A DNA stretch of 64,000 nt from Strongylocentrotus purpuratus (lineage: Eukaryota > Echinodermata > Echinoidea > Camarodonta > Strongylocentrotidae): positions 14,735,001-14,799,000 of the forward strand of contig NW_022145594.1 in assembly GCF_000002235.5 (NCBI RefSeq). Reading direction: 5' to 3'. Shown here in pieces: positions 61,576 to 64,000 of the stretch. Below the pieces are notes generated by a model. That model had not been told where the DNA came from. It saw only the letters and a program-made list of their open reading frames with translations, and made no database searches. The number at the start of each line of letters is the position of its first letter. Within the stretch, counting starts at the first letter, position 1. The position numbers and the translations under genes were made by a program.

Positions 61576-63110
61576 GGTGCATAAATCTCTAAAGAAAGGA
61601 AATTGAAGTGTATTTGGGGAAATCAATATGACTCATCATATCATTATTATTATCAGTTTGTTTTAACGAAAACAATGTACGAAATTTACCTTAATCATAG
61701 CAATGATGCAAATAATAGGAATATGGTAAAGATATTCCAAACATTGTTTAGGATAAAACTGTTGGAGATGGACATTATAATGTGTTAAGAGTATAAAGAA
61801 TTTTATTTGAAGTGTTCATTGGTTACCTCATTACTCTAATCGAGAATTTAACAACATTTTATTATTATGTTACACGTCTCTTCTCGGCCAAAAAAAAAAA
61901 AAAAAACTAAACAAAAGTAATTAAACAATTATACCACTTTCCAATAAACATACGTTATAAAACGTTTAATGTTTGTGTGTGTACATTTTATGTTTCATAC
62001 CATTCCTTTGTACATAATGAAAACACTGAATTCCAGCCAAAGTTATGATGAAAAAGATAGACATGTAACGTATACATCTAAAAACACAATTGTATGAACT
62101 TTTCGTTTGTGTTACGTTTAGTCAAATGTCTTGCATCCTTTCTCTTTACCAAATGTTAAACTTTTTTTTAAAACCATAAATATGATTTTTAAAAAGTACG
62201 AACGTAAAAAGTACATGAATTGAAAAAGGGTGTTTTATTATTACCTTTTTCTTTTTCTTGTTTGGGGGGGGGGGAACACATTTAAATGTCATCATATGTT
62301 TCTCACTCTTCTCGGAATCTGATTATATGTAAACAATATATATTGGTCAATTCATTTGTGGATATATTTGTATATATGGCATTCACTAGAAATTATAGCC
62401 TATAAGGTATAAAAACAGTTATGCACTACACGGGAAAACTTAATAAGTGGTTATTGAAAAGATATATTTTGTAACTAGAGTGGTATTGGGTATTATATTG
62501 CAAGTTCATGTTCACATTATTAAACTGCGTTATTCCGATGTATATAACGTAAGATTGAAATAATTCGTGTATATTTAAGAATCAAGTAGCTTGAAAAGAC
62601 GTAACCAAATTGTGCACTGTATATATGGAAAATCGAAATGAGAAGTGTATCAAATCTAAGAATTATGTTTTATTTTTCATACCAACACTTGAATTAACTT
62701 ATGGAGTATAGGGTATGCGTACTACAAGTGAATCCCTAATACAATTCGTAAAATGAAACGGATATTTGTAGCTATCACGAGACGGGTTTGCAGAAATAAA
62801 TAATAAGTATCACTTCATGAAAGTTAAGAGACAGCTTTAAGCACCTCATTGTCTACTAAAAGTAGAATTGAGATTTTGCCATGTCCACTTGTCTAGATAT
62901 ACTGCCTGTCCCCCCCCGGGGGGGGGGGGTAGATCTCGAGGTTGGGGTATACATACCCCCAACACACTTTCTTGCGTAACAACATATTAAAAAAAAGCTG
63001 AATGTATTTCTTCTGTGGTGTATTGCACAAGAAATTGCAATACACTCTAATAGTAGCGGCTTCTAAGTACATGAACCCGATAAGGCTCGCAAAAATTAGG
63101 ACTCGCAAAT
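61576..63110 (+). repeat. Unit C 3' flank, homologous to units B and D
   Basis: 61780-62080 aligns with the gene B 3' UTR region. 62570-62920 aligns with 51040-51420 (B) and 31500-31880 (D), but is more diverged than those two are from each other. A C-run/G-run palindrome lies at 62910-62929. Confidence 0.65.
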
Positions 63111-64000
63111 CTGAATAAGGGTCCATGTGCGTTCTTTTTATTTAACTCTTCATGTTATGCATACTTGTTAACCGTTAGTCAGTATAAAGCCTGGTTAAAT
63201 ATTAAGGGTTGGTTTTATGCATTATATCTATAAAGAAAAATGTGTGTAGGTACTTTAATAAAAGTGACTGTAATTGTAGTTAACAAATATATTTTAAGAA
63301 TAATGCTATCAACATTTTCAAATAGGTTGAGAACGTCCTTAAATTATTTTTTGTTAAATGTTATATTCATCTTCAATAGACTTTTGTCTGTGTGTGTTCG
63401 CGCGAACAAAATATGGGGGCCTGAGTGCGATTACATCCACCCCCTTCCTTTCCTCGAAACAGATTAATACGCCACTGCATGCCTTGAAGTGGCGAATCGG
63501 CACTGTTGATGGGTTTTAATTTATTTACAATAAAAACGAAACCAACAAACAAAAGAGAAGTTCCAATTTCATGAAGTCCTGCATAATTTATTTTGCCGAT
63601 AATGGCGATCAATAAGTAAAAATAGAAAGAAGATTATCATTATCAGTAGTTTTACTCACTGTAATCAAAGGTTTCAATGTATTTTTTACATGGTTTTACT
63701 CATAAAGTTGAACATACATACATCTGATGGTACTTTTATTCTAGTTGTCTACTTGTATCAGATATTGAAAAAAAAAACTTTCTTATTGTCGTATATCAAA
63801 ATTTAAAAGAGAGAGTGCTTCTTTGACATATTACATGAGCTGATTTATTTCATGTATTACTGAATATACAATCGTAAGAAATCTATTCCAGACTCGACCT
63901 TTGGCTTATTTCCTCGTCACTGTATTGTTATGTTTAAGCTACCGATATTAGACTTGTCATCAAATGCGATCATTGAGCTGTATCATTAAGATTAAAAATA
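63111..64000. other. Right edge, no gene seen
   Basis: AT-rich sequence without recognisable exons, repeats or RNA genes. Short chance frames only. Confidence 0.45.

Overview
This is eukaryotic DNA: AT-rich, intron-containing, full of microsatellites, MITEs, SINE-like pieces and decayed non-LTR retrotransposons. The mix (Tx1/L1-like and Jockey/BS-like LINEs, hAT, Tc1/mariner, Harbinger-like and TTAA-flanked MITEs, (GTA)n and long poly-G tracts) together with a small immune-type Ig receptor family suggests a marine invertebrate deuterostome. An echinoderm such as a sea cucumber is my best guess, but the species cannot be fixed from sequence alone.

The host content is one tandemly duplicated family of cell-surface immunoglobulin receptors on the + strand. 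Gene A (exons from 4217 to 23484) reads as 11 exons in continuous phase: signal peptide, Ig1, Ig2, short stalk, transmembrane helix, proline-rich segment, then a tail of repeated exon cassettes carrying YDLL and YA[LV]V tyrosine motifs. Gene B (38101-49834) has the same ectodomain and membrane exons at matching lengths and phases, but a different tail, built of repeats carrying YMAM/YMAL, YVNT and YCEI motifs. Unit D (about 29130-29590) is a decayed Ig1 exon, and unit C (about 61095-61575) is an isolated copy of the B-type tail exon. Matching 5' flanks (A, B) and 3' flanks (D, B, C; a second flank block in A and B) show that the array arose by tandem segmental duplication in the order A-D-B-C. 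Gene B has a one-base insertion in its Ig2 exon, so it may be a recent pseudogene, a source of a truncated secreted form, or a homopolymer sequencing error.

Layout: 1-3300, a decayed Jockey/BS-like LINE on the - strand. 3300-28300, unit A; its third intron is swollen by a 7.8-kb TIR-bounded composite (8029-15846) that carries a 23-bp minisatellite and a nested Tx1/L1-like LINE. 28300-32100, relic unit D with a SINE and a LINE 3' fragment. 32100-37200, G-rich MITEs and LINE debris. 37200-52000, unit B; its first intron holds an array of roughly 400-bp units, with a 0.93-kb Tc1/mariner-type fold-back element inserted beside sequence related to those units. 52000-60900, MITEs, a hAT element with a perfect 8-bp target duplication, and a 51-bp purine-strand minisatellite. 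60900-63100, relic unit C and its flank. 63100-64000, no gene seen.

The most interesting result is the receptor family itself: a near-identical extracellular plan joined to two unrelated tyrosine-motif tails, one ITIM-like and one of PI3K/Grb2-binding type, which is the architecture of paired immune receptors. In gene A a Harbinger-like MITE has landed inside a splice donor and supplies its +5 G.
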